NCBI RefSeq assembly: GCF_036090055.1
Contig: NZ_CP107970.1
Coordinates: 3,288,501 to 3,352,500 of the forward strand
DNA length: 64,000 nucleotides
Origin: Nocardioides sp. NBC_00368
GTDB lineage: Bacteria > Actinomycetota > Actinomycetes > Propionibacteriales > Nocardioidaceae
Direction of reading: 5' to 3'
Made by a program: the position numbers and the translations under genes. This document shows, one piece after another, positions 44,013 through 52,796 of the stretch. The notes below the pieces were generated by a model. It saw only the letters and a program-made list of their open reading frames with translations, ran no database searches and was not told where the DNA came from. How positions within the stretch are numbered: the first letter of the stretch is position 1; each line of letters opens with the position of its first letter.

Positions 44013-45527
44013 ATGAGTGACCCGATCTCACGCCTGGACCAGTTCCGCGCCGACTCTCCGGGCGCCCCGATGAGCTCCGCTGCCGAAGTCAGGAGGCGGG
44101 GTGACCAGATCCGCCGACGCACCCGTGCCGTCGTCACGGCCGGCGCCGCCGCGGTGGCCGCCGCCGTCGCCGGACCGGTCATCTTCCTCTCCACCGGGAT
44201 CGGCGATCAGGGCATCGACCCGGCACAGAGCGACAGCATCAGCGCGGCTGAGTCCGGCGCGGCTTACTCCGCCGCCCCATCCGCTCTCACCCGCGCCAAC
44301 CTGCCGACCGAGGACGACCTGGTCGCCGACGACCCCTATCCGGCGTGGGTCCAGGAGCAGACCTACGACGGCGAGGGCACCGACCCCTACAACGAGTGCC
44401 TGACCGAGTCGCTGGGTGACTCCGGTGCGGCGACGACGTTCCGCCGCGACTTCGTCGCGAGACCCGGCGCGGAGATGGCGGACGCGGCGGGCACGCTGAA
44501 CGCCGTCGTCGGCGAGTTCGACTCGGCCGGAGAGGCCGAGAAGGTGAGCATCGACCTCTCCGACGCCGCGATCTTGTGCTCCGGCGTGGACGGCGCCGAG
44601 CTGGCCGGCACGCTGCCGGTCGAGGGCGACGTCATCTCCAGCGGCAGCATCGACGTGGTGACGTACCAGCCCGACGAGCCGGACAAGAACGCGGTCTGGG
44701 AGGTCGCGACGGCCGTCGTGGCCGCCGAGGACCGGGTACTGGTGATGACCCGCAAGCGCGGTGTCCAGGACTACGTCTCGCCCACCACCCTGCAGACCTC
44801 CGCGGTCAACGCCGCCTACCGGCTGGTCGGCGTCGCACCTCCGGGCGCCCCTTCCACCGACCCGTCCGTCGATCCGACGCCCACCGGCTCCCCGACCGAG
44901 GGGCGCCTCGGCGACGCCAACCTGGTCGCGGCCGGCGAGCTCCCGGCGCTCGACCGCTTCGAGAGCGCCCTCGGCTGGAACCGCTACACGCCCACGCCCG
45001 ACGTACCGACCCTGGCGTGCCAGAAGGAGTGGCTCTCCACCCTCGGCGCCACGGCCAAGGTGGCGGCCGACTACCGCTGGGACACCGACCGCGCCATGGT
45101 CGGCCAGGTCCATGTGGCCGTGCTGGAGTTCTCGGACGTGAACGCGGCGGGTGCTGCGTACAACGAGGTCATGGAGTGGATGGAGGTCTGCCCGGCCAAC
45201 AAGCTCGGGGTCGACCCCGACGTCACCGCGCTGCCGAGGGACGTCAGCGCCGACCTCGATGCCGGGCCGAAGCGCGCGGCTCGGTCGCAGGCGACGTATC
45301 CCGGGTCGGACGGCAACGACAGCATCTGGTTCGAGACGGAGCTGGTCGCCGAGTACGACACCCGGCTGGTCCTGGTCGGCTACGGCGAGCTCGCCGGGCC
45401 GTGCCCGCCGAGCACCGGCGACAAGGAGGACCCGTGCTACCAGCCCGACCAGCCTGACTCCTGGCCCGGCCGGATCCTCGCGATCGAGAAGGCGGCGGTG
45501 ACTGCCGGCATCAGCGATCTGCGCTGA
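44013..45527 (+). CDS. Single-pass membrane protein coupled to the second ECF sigma
   Basis: 504 residues, a clear paralogue of the gene at 41863. The cytoplasmic MSDPISRLDQFRADSPGAPM and the helix region AAAVAAAVAGPVIFLSTGIG are conserved. The exterior part differs more, for example YNECLTESLGDSGAAT and TLACQKEWLSTLGATAKVA. This pattern, a fixed inner part and a drifting outer part, suits two sensors with the same mode of sigma control but different outside signals. Confidence 0.8.
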   Translation: MSDPISRLDQFRADSPGAPMSSAAEVRRRGDQIRRRTRAVVTAGAAAVAAAVAGPVIFLSTGIGDQGIDPAQSDSISAAESGAAYSAAPSALTRANLPTEDDLVADDPYPAWVQEQTYDGEGTDPYNECLTESLGDSGAATTFRRDFVARPGAEMADAAGTLNAVVGEFDSAGEAEKVSIDLSDAAILCSGVDGAELAGTLPVEGDVISSGSIDVVTYQPDEPDKNAVWEVATAVVAAEDRVLVMTRKRGVQDYVSPTTLQTSAVNAAYRLVGVAPPGAPSTDPSVDPTPTGSPTEGRLGDANLVAAGELPALDRFESALGWNRYTPTPDVPTLACQKEWLSTLGATAKVAADYRWDTDRAMVGQVHVAVLEFSDVNAAGAAYNEVMEWMEVCPANKLGVDPDVTALPRDVSADLDAGPKRAARSQATYPGSDGNDSIWFETELVAEYDTRLVLVGYGELAGPCPPSTGDKEDPCYQPDQPDSWPGRILAIEKAAVTAGISDLR

Positions 45528-45681
45528 CGGCACCCGGCTCAAATACGATATGGTTGATCGTCTTTCATGATTTAGCGTGGAGACTCCTGTCACAACGCGC
45601 GTACGCAGGGAAGACACGTACTGGCCATGGCGTTCGGGACCAACAGAGCCCGACCCGCATCAACCCTGGAGTAGCCCTCTC

Positions 45682-47058
45682 GTGTCCACCGCCCCCACCA
45701 CCCGACGACGTCTGCCGCTTCCGTCGTTCTCGGTCCAGATCGTTCTCGGCCTCGCCCTCGGTGTCGCCCTCGGTGCCATCGCGCGAGCGATCGGGCCCGG
45801 GGCCGGCGACGAGGCCAACTGGCTGACGACGACGCTCGCCACGATCGGTGACTCGTTCGTCTCGCTGCTCAAGGCCGTCGTCGTACCCCTGATCTTCACG
45901 GCCATCATCGCCTCGATCGCCAACCTCCGCACGGTCAGCAACGCGGCCCGGCTCGCCGGCCAGACGCTGCTGTGGTTCGCCGTCACCGCGGCGATCTCGG
46001 TCGTCATCGGCATCGGCCTGGGGCTGCTCTTCCGTCCGGGCAGCAACACCGCGGTCAGCACCGCCGACGCGGCCGAGACCGGCGCGTCCGCGTCGTGGCT
46101 CGACTTCCTGCAGGGCCTGATCCCCGGCAACTTCCTCGGTCTCCAGGCGTCGACCAGCGTCGAGCAGGTCGGCGGGAGCCCGCTCGCGGAGACCGCGCTG
46201 AGCTTCAACGTGCTGCAGGTGCTCGTCGTGGCGCTCGCCATCGGCATCGCGGCGCTGAAGACCGGCGAGAAGGCCGAGCCGTTCCTCGCCTTCAACCGCT
46301 CCTTCCTCGCCATCGTGCAGAAGGTGCTGTGGTGGATCATCCGGCTGGCGCCGATCGGCACCCTCGGCCTGATCGGCAACGCGGTCGCCTCCTACGGCTG
46401 GGACTCGCTGAGCTCCTTGGCGTGGTTCGCGGTGGCTGTCTACGTCGGTCTGGCGCTGGTCCTGTTCGTGGTCTACCCGGTGCTGCTGCGTGTCCACGGG
46501 CTCAACCCGATCGCCTACTTCCGCGGTGCCTGGCCAGCCATCCAGCTCGCCTTCGTCTCGCGCTCCTCGGTGGGCACGATGCCGGTGACCGAGCAGGTGA
46601 CGGTCAAGAACCTCGGCGTCCCGCAGGAGTACGCCTCGTTCGCCGTCCCGCTGGGCTCGACCACCAAGATGGATGGCTGCGCTTCGATCTACCCGGCGAT
46701 CTCGGCGATCTTCGTCGCGCAGATCTTCGGTGTCGACCTGAGCATCACCGACTACCTGCTGATCGCCTTCGTCTCGGTCGTCGGCTCGGCCGCGACCGCC
46801 GGGCTCACCGGCGCCGTCGTGATGCTGACGCTCACGCTCTCGACCCTCGGCCTGCCGCTGGCCGGGGTCGGCCTGCTGCTCGCGATCGACCCCATCCTCG
46901 ACATGGGACGCACCGCCGTCAACGTCGCCGGCCAGGCGCTCGTGCCGACGATCGTCGCCAAGCGGGAGGGCATCCTCGACCTCGACCGCTACCGCTCCGC
47001 TTCCGCAGAGGGGCTGTTGACGGACGAGGAGCCGGCGACCGGAGCCGTCGCCGCCTGA
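45682..47058 (+). CDS. Dicarboxylate/amino acid:cation symporter (DAACS family)
   Basis: 458 residues and eight helices plus two re-entrant loops. SSVGTMPVTEQV and GSTTKMDGCAS are the two substrate-binding hairpin motifs of the GltP/DctA family (usual second form NMDG). It imports glutamate, aspartate or C4-dicarboxylates with protons or sodium. I chose GTG at 45682, ten bases after GGAG; the longer frame to 45577 would add 35 residues unlike the family. It is transcribed alone, ended by the perfect palindrome at 47073. Confidence 0.92.
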   Translation: MSTAPTTRRRLPLPSFSVQIVLGLALGVALGAIARAIGPGAGDEANWLTTTLATIGDSFVSLLKAVVVPLIFTAIIASIANLRTVSNAARLAGQTLLWFAVTAAISVVIGIGLGLLFRPGSNTAVSTADAAETGASASWLDFLQGLIPGNFLGLQASTSVEQVGGSPLAETALSFNVLQVLVVALAIGIAALKTGEKAEPFLAFNRSFLAIVQKVLWWIIRLAPIGTLGLIGNAVASYGWDSLSSLAWFAVAVYVGLALVLFVVYPVLLRVHGLNPIAYFRGAWPAIQLAFVSRSSVGTMPVTEQVTVKNLGVPQEYASFAVPLGSTTKMDGCASIYPAISAIFVAQIFGVDLSITDYLLIAFVSVVGSAATAGLTGAVVMLTLTLSTLGLPLAGVGLLLAIDPILDMGRTAVNVAGQALVPTIVAKREGILDLDRYRSASAEGLLTDEEPATGAVAA

Positions 47059-47072
47059 TCCTTGGGGGCATG

Positions 47073-47108
47073 CAGCGCCCCGGCAGCCAGCTGGCTGCCG
47101 GGGCGCTG
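47073..47108 (+). terminator. Perfect 36-base palindromic terminator
   Basis: CAGCGCCCCGGCAGCCAG is followed at once by its exact inverse complement, with no spacer. It sits 14 bases after the symporter stop and 6 before the stop of the convergent reductase, so it can serve both. Confidence 0.85.
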
Positions 47109-47113
47109 TCGTC

Positions 47114-47710
47114 TCAGCCGGGGTAGGAGGCGGCGGAGCGGGCGGTCCGCAACGCCTCGGCCCACCAGGCGAGCTGAGCCAGCATCGCCTTGGCGTAGAC
47201 GGCTGAGTCCGGGTCGTCGGGCCGACCGTCCTCGTCGAGCCGCTCCCAGTAGCGGGGAAAGGCGAGGCGGGCCTGGAGGGGGTGGGCGTGCAGCTCGGTG
47301 AGCACGTTCTCCAGGTGCAGGGCGGCGTGGCGGCCGCCGCTGTCGCCACCGTAGGAGACCAGCGCGACCGGTTTGGCCTGCCACTGGGTGAAGTGCCAGT
47401 CCAGCGCCGACTTCAACGAGGCCGGGTAGCTGTGGTTGTACTCGGGCGTGACGATGACGAAGCCGTCGGCGGCCTCGAGGGCCGCGGTCAGGTCGCCCTG
47501 ACCCGCCGGCCGTGGATAGTCGGCGCCGGCCATCTTGGGCGACTCGGCGGGCAGCGACAACGGGATCTCATGGTCGGCCAGATCGATCAGCTCGACGTCG
47601 AGACCGCCGTACGCCTCGGCCTGCTCGGCCATCCAGGAGCCGAAGATCGGGCCGCCGCGACCTTCCCGGACGCTGGCGAGAATGACTGCGATACGTAGTG
47701 ATTCGTTCAT
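47114..47710 (-). CDS. NADPH-dependent FMN reductase
   Basis: A 198-residue flavodoxin-like protein. LRIAVILASVREGRGGP is the FMN phosphate loop, GFVIVTPEYNHSYPASLKSALDW the flavin-ring loop with the Tyr-Asn pattern of the family, and ALVSYGGDSGGRHAALHLENVL the third contact. Such enzymes reduce quinones, azo dyes or free flavin. The ATG at 47710 (MNESLRIAV) is chosen; the open frame reaches 48001 through the promoter region. It is divergent from the XRE regulator, a common regulated pair. Confidence 0.92.
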   Translation of the reverse strand: MNESLRIAVILASVREGRGGPIFGSWMAEQAEAYGGLDVELIDLADHEIPLSLPAESPKMAGADYPRPAGQGDLTAALEAADGFVIVTPEYNHSYPASLKSALDWHFTQWQAKPVALVSYGGDSGGRHAALHLENVLTELHAHPLQARLAFPRYWERLDEDGRPDDPDSAVYAKAMLAQLAWWAEALRTARSAASYPG

Positions 47711-47812
47711 GTCATCCAGACTCACCCGGATCAACGGGTGGCGGGAGACCGAGCCGAGGCTGGCCCCGCCAGGGCCACCCTCACCACCCAGCCTCGCCGT
47801 AGGCTTGGCGCC

Positions 47813-48649
47813 ATGCCTGCCAACCCGGGAGCCCTTGGCTCGTTCATCAGGGACCGCCGGGACCAGACCACGCCGGAGAGCGTCGGTCTCCCGGTCGGCG
47901 TACGCCGCCGCGCGCCCGGCCTGCGGCGCTCCGAGCTGGCCACGCTGGCCTGGATCAGCGTCGAATACCTGGTCCGGATCGAGCAGGGCCGAGACCGCCA
48001 CCCCTCACCCCAGGTCCTGCGGGCCATCGGCGACGCGCTCCGCCTCGACGCCGCCGCCCACGAGCACCTGCGCACCCTGGCGATGGCCTCCAGCGGGCAA
48101 TGCCTCGGGCCGTACTCCACGGGTCGCGACGTACGCCCCGGCGCCCGCGCCGTGGTGGAGCAGTTCGAGCCGGGGCTGGCGGTGCTGACCAACCGGCTCG
48201 GCGACCTGCTCGCCCACACCTCCGGGTTCGACGCGCTCGCCCGGACGCTCGGCCTGCTGGACCAGGCGGAGCCCAACCTGACGACGTACGTCTTCCTCGA
48301 CCCCCGCGCCCGCGAGGCGTTCCCCGACTGGGACCGGGTGGCCGACGACCGGGTCACCAACCTCTACCGCGGACCGACCGCCGGTGCCTCACGCCGGCTC
48401 ATCGACGCCATGTCGGAGCACGCGGGGCCGGAGTTCACCGGGCGCCTGAACCGCCACGAGCAGCCGCACGGCGGGGTGTGGCGCTGGCGTCACCCCGAGG
48501 CCGGCGAGCTTCGCCTCGACGTCGAGGAGCTCGAGCTCCCGGCGGCCGACAACCAGCAGATCCTGGTCATGATGCCCGCCGACGACGCCACCGCCGAGTC
48601 CCTCGACACGATGCGGCGTCGCCGGTCGGGCGCCCTGCGCGCGGTCTGA
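47813..48649 (+). CDS. XRE regulator with MmyB-like ligand domain
   Basis: 278 residues. The N-terminal HTH (LGSFIRDRRDQTTPESVG, RAPGLRRSELATLAWISVEYLVRIEQGR) is followed by a PAS-like ligand-binding domain (LTNRLGDLLAHTSGFDALAR, YVFLDPRAREAFPDWDRVAD, FTGRLNRHEQPHGGVWRWRHPEAGELRLD). This pairing is the actinobacterial MmyB type. Members often repress the neighbouring oxidoreductase and respond to small molecules or fatty acids. It diverges from the FMN reductase across about 100 bases. The ATG at 47813 fits the start of the HTH. Confidence 0.9.
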   Translation: MPANPGALGSFIRDRRDQTTPESVGLPVGVRRRAPGLRRSELATLAWISVEYLVRIEQGRDRHPSPQVLRAIGDALRLDAAAHEHLRTLAMASSGQCLGPYSTGRDVRPGARAVVEQFEPGLAVLTNRLGDLLAHTSGFDALARTLGLLDQAEPNLTTYVFLDPRAREAFPDWDRVADDRVTNLYRGPTAGASRRLIDAMSEHAGPEFTGRLNRHEQPHGGVWRWRHPEAGELRLDVEELELPAADNQQILVMMPADDATAESLDTMRRRRSGALRAV

Positions 48650-48655
48650 CGTAGG

Positions 48656-49324
48656 TCAGCCTCGGCCGCTCTTCTCGGCGTCGTCGTCGGCCGACAAGCT
48701 GTGCCAGACCTCGTATGCGACGGAGGCCGCACCCTCTGCGTCGCCGGAAGCGAGCAGATCGATCAGGGTGTCATGACGCTCGACGGAGGCCTGGCCGCCG
48801 GCATCGAAGCGGAGTCGCTCGGCGCGGCGCACCAGCGGGTCGAACTGGTCGAGAACTGCCTCGATGGCACGGTTGCCGAGAACTGCCACGGGGATGCGGT
48901 GAAGCTCCTCGTCGGCGTCGAGAGCAGCGTCGACGTCGCCGGCACGCACCGCATCCGCGAAACGGCGGTTGGCCTCGCGCATGCGAGCGAGGTCCCGCTC
49001 CGCCAACTTGCCGGCAGCCTCGCGTGCGGCCAGCTGGTGCATCGCGGCCACCACGTCGCGCGCGTCCCGCACTGCTTGTGACTCGATCTTGCTCACGGTC
49101 GTCGACCGCCCGGGCAGCGCGACGACGAGCCCGCTTCCCGCGAGGCGCAGCAGCGCCTCGCGGACGGGGGTGCGGCTGACACCCAGCCACTCCGCAAGCT
49201 CGACGTCCTTTAACTGCTCACCGGGACCGAAGGTGCCGTCGACAATCGCATCTCTGAGCCGTCGATAGACGTCATCCCGGAGGAGCGTTCGGTCGACTGA
49301 GGGTGTACCCGAGGGGATCGGCAT
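48656..49324 (-). CDS. GntR-family regulator, FadR/FCD type
   Basis: About 222 residues. The winged helix is LRDDVYRRLRDAIVDGTFGPGEQLKDVELAEWLGVSRTPVREALLRLAGSGLV. The C-terminal FCD helical domain has AMHQLAAREA, DEELHRIPVAVLGN (possible metal-binding His) and ERHDTLIDLL. I chose the ATG at 49324; the open frame continues upstream over both operators. That ATG overlaps the first operator, so no Shine-Dalgarno site is possible and the mRNA may be leaderless. It is divergent from the alpha/beta hydrolase it probably controls. Confidence 0.9.
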   Translation of the reverse strand: MPIPSGTPSVDRTLLRDDVYRRLRDAIVDGTFGPGEQLKDVELAEWLGVSRTPVREALLRLAGSGLVVALPGRSTTVSKIESQAVRDARDVVAAMHQLAAREAAGKLAERDLARMREANRRFADAVRAGDVDAALDADEELHRIPVAVLGNRAIEAVLDQFDPLVRRAERLRFDAGGQASVERHDTLIDLLASGDAEGAASVAYEVWHSLSADDDAEKSGRG

Positions 49325-49405
49325 GCAACATATTGCACACACTTCTTGGGGCCGACGCAAACCCACAAGGGGCTTGTCCCCGACTCCGGCATGCAATATA
49401 TTGCA
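49324..49405. promoter_or_regulatory. Two GntR operators and the hydrolase promoter
   Basis: TGCAACATATTGCA (49324-49337) and TGCAATATATTGCA (49392-49405) are near-identical palindromes set 68 bases apart. TTGTCC (49374-49379) and TATATT (49397-49402), 17 bases apart, form a promoter for the hydrolase, with the second operator over its -10 box. The first operator covers the regulator's start codon. Binding would repress both genes. Confidence 0.8.
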
Positions 49406-49476
49406 CATTGGATGGCGCAAACACGTCGCCATAACCCGCAGAGGAACGCCTCGCGGCACACGAAAGGAACAGCAGC

Positions 49477-50187
49477 ATGAGCACCCCCGGTCAGCAGATC
49501 CAGAACATCGTCCTGGTGCACGGCGCCTTCGCCGACGGCGGCGGGTGGCGCCGCGTCTACGACGACCTCACCGCACGTGGATACCGCGTCAGCATCGTGC
49601 AGAACCCCCTGACGTCTCTCGCCGACGATGTCGCAGCAACCACACGGGTCCTCGATCGCCAGGACGGCCCGACGGTCCTGGTGGGCCACTCGTGGGGCGG
49701 CACCGTCATCACCGAGGCGGGCAACCACCCGAACGTCGCCGGCCTCGTCTACGTCTCGGCGCTCGCGCCGGCTTCGGGCGAGACGACCGCGCAGCAGTAC
49801 GAGGGCTTCGCCCCCACCCCCGATTTCGTCATCGACGTCGGCGAGGACGGCTACGGATTCCTCAACTCCGCGAAGTTCAAGGTCGGCTTCGCGGCGGACA
49901 CGAGCGATGAGGACGCCGCGTTCCTCCGCGACTCGCAGGTGCCGATCAACATGTCGGTGTTCAACGAGCCCGTGACCCGCGCCGCGTGGGCCGACAAACC
50001 CACCTGGGCCGTCATCGCCACCGATGACAAGTCGTTCGACCAGGCGATGCTCCAGCACATGGCCAGCCGCGCAGGTGCCAAGATCACGAACGTCTCTGCG
50101 AGCCACGCGTTGTACATCACCCAGTCGGGCGTCGTCGCCGACGTGATCGCCGACGCCGCCGAGCACGCGCTGATCGCGGTCGGCTGA
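49477..50187 (+). CDS. Alpha/beta hydrolase
   Basis: A 236-residue cytosolic hydrolase. NIVLVHGAFADGGGWRRV holds the oxyanion HG motif. VGHSWGGTVITEAG has the nucleophile Ser, and the late ASHALYITQSGVVADVI the His. The closest style is that of small esterases or haloperoxidase-like hydrolases induced by stress. The substrate is unknown. AAAGGAACAG before the ATG at 49477 supplies the RBS. Its promoter overlaps a GntR operator. Confidence 0.9.
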   Translation: MSTPGQQIQNIVLVHGAFADGGGWRRVYDDLTARGYRVSIVQNPLTSLADDVAATTRVLDRQDGPTVLVGHSWGGTVITEAGNHPNVAGLVYVSALAPASGETTAQQYEGFAPTPDFVIDVGEDGYGFLNSAKFKVGFAADTSDEDAAFLRDSQVPINMSVFNEPVTRAAWADKPTWAVIATDDKSFDQAMLQHMASRAGAKITNVSASHALYITQSGVVADVIADAAEHALIAVG

Positions 50188-50282
50188 GTCACGCAGCCCG
50201 CTGAGCTCGTCCGACCGTCGAAGCGCAGGGAGCGGCCCGGACTACCGCGGCCCGGGCCTCACTCCTAGAAGGAGACACCATC

Positions 50283-50951
50283 ATGATCACCACGCTTCAG
50301 GCGCCCCTGTGGATCGAGCTGCTTGCGGCCGGCCTCGGCGGGCTGCAGGGCGCACTCTTCGCCGCCGGCGAGCGCCACCGCCGCATCGACGTCCTGGGCG
50401 TCGTCGTCATTGGCCTCGCCGTCTCGCTCGGCGGCAGCCTGCTGCGTGACATCTTGCTCAACCAGCCGCCCGTGGTGATCTGGAGCAACGGCTATCTGCT
50501 CGTGGCCGGCGCCTCCGCGGTCCTCGGAATGCTGGTTCAGCGTCTGCTGGCGCGGGCCGACTGGACGCTCACCGCCCTGGACGCGGTCGTGATGGGCCTG
50601 TTCGGCGCGATCGGCGCCTCCAAGGCGCTCGCGCTCGGGGCAGGCGAGGTCGGCGCGCTGGTGGTCGGAGTCGTAGGCGCCATCGGCGGCGGGATGCTGC
50701 GCGACGTCATCCTGGGCCTGCCCCTCTCGTTCCTCCAGGTGGGGACCTTGTACGCGGTTGCAGCAGGTTCCGGCGCCGGGGTCCTCATCCTCCTCGTCGG
50801 CCTCGGCACGCCGGTGGCGGTGGCAGGCCCCGTCTGCGTCATCGTGACGGCGACCGTCCGACTGATCGCCGTGCGTTTCGAATGGCGTTTCCCCGAGCAA
50901 GGGCCGCTGCGCTTTCGGCGACGCGTCGGGCACAGCGGCGAACCCGTGTGA
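50283..50951 (+). CDS. TRIC/YadS-family membrane protein (UPF0126)
   Basis: 222 residues and seven hydrophobic helices in two similar halves. Each half carries a glycine-rich G-x-x-x-R-D motif: GGSLLRDILLNQPPV and GGGMLRDVILGLPLSF. This is the signature of bacterial TRIC-type trimeric cation channels. The first helix keeps GGLQGALFA. AGAAGGAGA precedes the ATG. The gene follows the hydrolase by 95 bases and may share its transcript. Confidence 0.9.
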   Translation: MITTLQAPLWIELLAAGLGGLQGALFAAGERHRRIDVLGVVVIGLAVSLGGSLLRDILLNQPPVVIWSNGYLLVAGASAVLGMLVQRLLARADWTLTALDAVVMGLFGAIGASKALALGAGEVGALVVGVVGAIGGGMLRDVILGLPLSFLQVGTLYAVAAGSGAGVLILLVGLGTPVAVAGPVCVIVTATVRLIAVRFEWRFPEQGPLRFRRRVGHSGEPV

Positions 50952-50966
50952 ATCGAGCGCCGGCGA

Positions 50967-51770
50967 TCAGCTCGGCGGGATGTAGAGCTTGAAACCGGCA
51001 GGCAGCTTGTCCGGCGCCCGGTGGCCGTTGTAGATCCGCAGCTCCTCCTCGGTGATGCGGAACTTCTTGGCGACGTTTGCCCAGGTGTCCCCGGCGACGG
51101 TCGTGTAGACCGTCTCGCCGGTGCCGGGCTGGGGCTTCGGCTTGGGCTTGGGCTTGTCCGACTTGGCAGGGATCTCGATCGTCGTGCCGGCGATCAGCTT
51201 GGTCGGGTCGTCGTAGCCGTTGTGCGCCATCAGCTCGTCGGCGGTGACGCCGAACTTCTTGCCGATGCTGAAGAACGTGTCACCGGCGACGACCTTGTAC
51301 GTCTTCAGCTTCGGCTTCGCCGCCGGGATCTTGATCTCGCTCCCGGCAAGGAGCTTGGTGGGATCCTCGTAGCCGTTGAGGGCCATCAGCTCGCCCACGT
51401 CGACGCCGAACTTCTTCGCGATCCCGGAGAAGGTGTCACCAGGTGCCACGGTGTACGTCTTCTCGGCCGGCTTCGCGGGTGGGCTCACCACGAGCGTGGC
51501 CCCCGCCCGGATCTTGGCCGGGTCGACGATCTTGTTCCAGGTCGCGAGGTCACTGACCTTGACGCCGTACTTCTCGGCGATGCCGGAGAGGGTCTCCCCC
51601 GGCTGGACGGTGTGGGTCTTCCGCTCCGTCTTTGCCTGATCAACGCTCTGGTGCGCGCTCTGGGTCGATGCCGCCATCGCCGGGGCCGACCCGGCGATCG
51701 ACGAGCCCACCGAGGCTGAAACGGCCATAACGACCGCACCCGAGATCAAACGCCTCATTCTCTTGGCCAT
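50967..51770 (-). CDS. Secreted protein with four LysM domains
   Basis: 267 residues. A signal peptide (MAKRMRRLISGAVVMAVSAS, ending SAPAMAA) is followed by four LysM repeats from residue 50 to the end, each with a G-E/D-T-x-x-x-I/V-A start: HTVQPGETLSGIAEKYG, YTVAPGDTFSGIAKKFG, YKVVAGDTFFSIGKKFG and YTTVAGDTWANVAKKFR. A Lys/Pro linker separates the third and fourth. No catalytic domain is present, so it is a peptidoglycan-binding protein only. I chose the ATG at 51770 over the open frame to 51833, which would put residues before the signal. Confidence 0.9.
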   Translation of the reverse strand: MAKRMRRLISGAVVMAVSASVGSSIAGSAPAMAASTQSAHQSVDQAKTERKTHTVQPGETLSGIAEKYGVKVSDLATWNKIVDPAKIRAGATLVVSPPAKPAEKTYTVAPGDTFSGIAKKFGVDVGELMALNGYEDPTKLLAGSEIKIPAAKPKLKTYKVVAGDTFFSIGKKFGVTADELMAHNGYDDPTKLIAGTTIEIPAKSDKPKPKPKPQPGTGETVYTTVAGDTWANVAKKFRITEEELRIYNGHRAPDKLPAGFKLYIPPS

Positions 51771-51832
51771 AGCCGTCACAGTAATCCGTTCGGACGCGCA
51801 CCGGCGCCCATTCGAACCGATCCCCGAAAACA

Positions 51833-51869
51833 TGACCGCCCCGCGACCATTCCGGTCGCGGGGCGGTCA
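51833..51869 (-). terminator. Intrinsic terminator of sucCD
   Basis: TGACCGCCCCGCGACC (51833-51848) pairs perfectly with 51854-51869 around ATTCC. On the minus strand it follows the sucD stop and is followed by TGTTTTC. Confidence 0.92.
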
Positions 51870-51882
51870 GGTCTGACGTACG

Positions 51883-52779
51883 TCAGAGGGACTGCAGGAT
51901 CTCGCGAGCGAGAGCAGCCGTCTCCGACGGGGTCTTGCCGACCTTGACGCCGGCGGCCTCGAGGGCCTCCTTCTTCGCCTGCGCGGTGCCGGCGGAGCCG
52001 GACACGATCGCACCGGCGTGACCCATGGTCTTACCCTCCGGCGCGGTGAAGCCGGCGACGTAGCCGACGACAGGCTTGGAGATGTTCTCCTTGATGTAGG
52101 CCGCGGCCCGCTCCTCGGCGTCGCCACCGATCTCACCGATCATGACGATGAGCTTGGTCTCGTCGTCCTTCTCGAACGCCTCGAGAGCGTCGATGTGGGT
52201 GGTGCCGATGATGGGGTCACCGCCGATACCGATGGCAGTGGAGAAGCCGAAGTCCTTCAGCTCGTACATCATCTGGTAGGTCAGCGTGCCCGACTTGGAG
52301 ACGAGACCGACCGGGCCCTTGCCGGTGATGGTGTGCGGGGTGATGCCGGCCAGCGACTCGCCCGGCGTGATGATGCCGGGGCAGTTCGGGCCGATCATCC
52401 GGGTGGCCTTGCCCTGCAGGTAGGACCACACCTCGGCGGTGTCCTGGACCGGGACGCCCTCGGTGATGACCACGATCAGCGGCATCTCGGCGTCGATGGC
52501 CTCGATCGCGGCGTCCTTGGTGAACGCCGGCGGCACGAAGAGCACCGACACGTTGGCGCCGGTCTCCTTCATCGCCTCAGCGACCGTGCCGAACACCGGG
52601 AGCTCCACGTCGGCGCCCTGGGCGTCCTTGTGGGTGACCGTGGTGCCGGCCTTACGGGCGTTGACGCCACCGACGATCTGGGCGCCCGAGTCGAGCATCA
52701 GGGCGGTGTGCTTCGCACCCATGCCGCCGGTGATGCCCTGGACGATGACCTTGCTGTCCTTGTTGAGGTAGATGCTCAT
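51883..52779 (-). CDS. sucD: Succinyl-CoA synthetase alpha subunit
   Basis: 298 residues. The CoA-binding domain has VQGITGGMGAKHTALMLDSG. The catalytic phospho-His region is in GYVAGFTAPEGKTMGHAGAIV. NCPGIITPGE and GIGGDPIIGTTH are further family blocks. With SucC it makes succinyl-CoA or forms GTP/ATP by substrate-level phosphorylation. It starts 17 bases after sucC. Confidence 0.97.
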   Translation of the reverse strand: MSIYLNKDSKVIVQGITGGMGAKHTALMLDSGAQIVGGVNARKAGTTVTHKDAQGADVELPVFGTVAEAMKETGANVSVLFVPPAFTKDAAIEAIDAEMPLIVVITEGVPVQDTAEVWSYLQGKATRMIGPNCPGIITPGESLAGITPHTITGKGPVGLVSKSGTLTYQMMYELKDFGFSTAIGIGGDPIIGTTHIDALEAFEKDDETKLIVMIGEIGGDAEERAAAYIKENISKPVVGYVAGFTAPEGKTMGHAGAIVSGSAGTAQAKKEALEAAGVKVGKTPSETAALAREILQSL

Positions 52780-52796
52780 GTTTCTCTCTCCTGACC

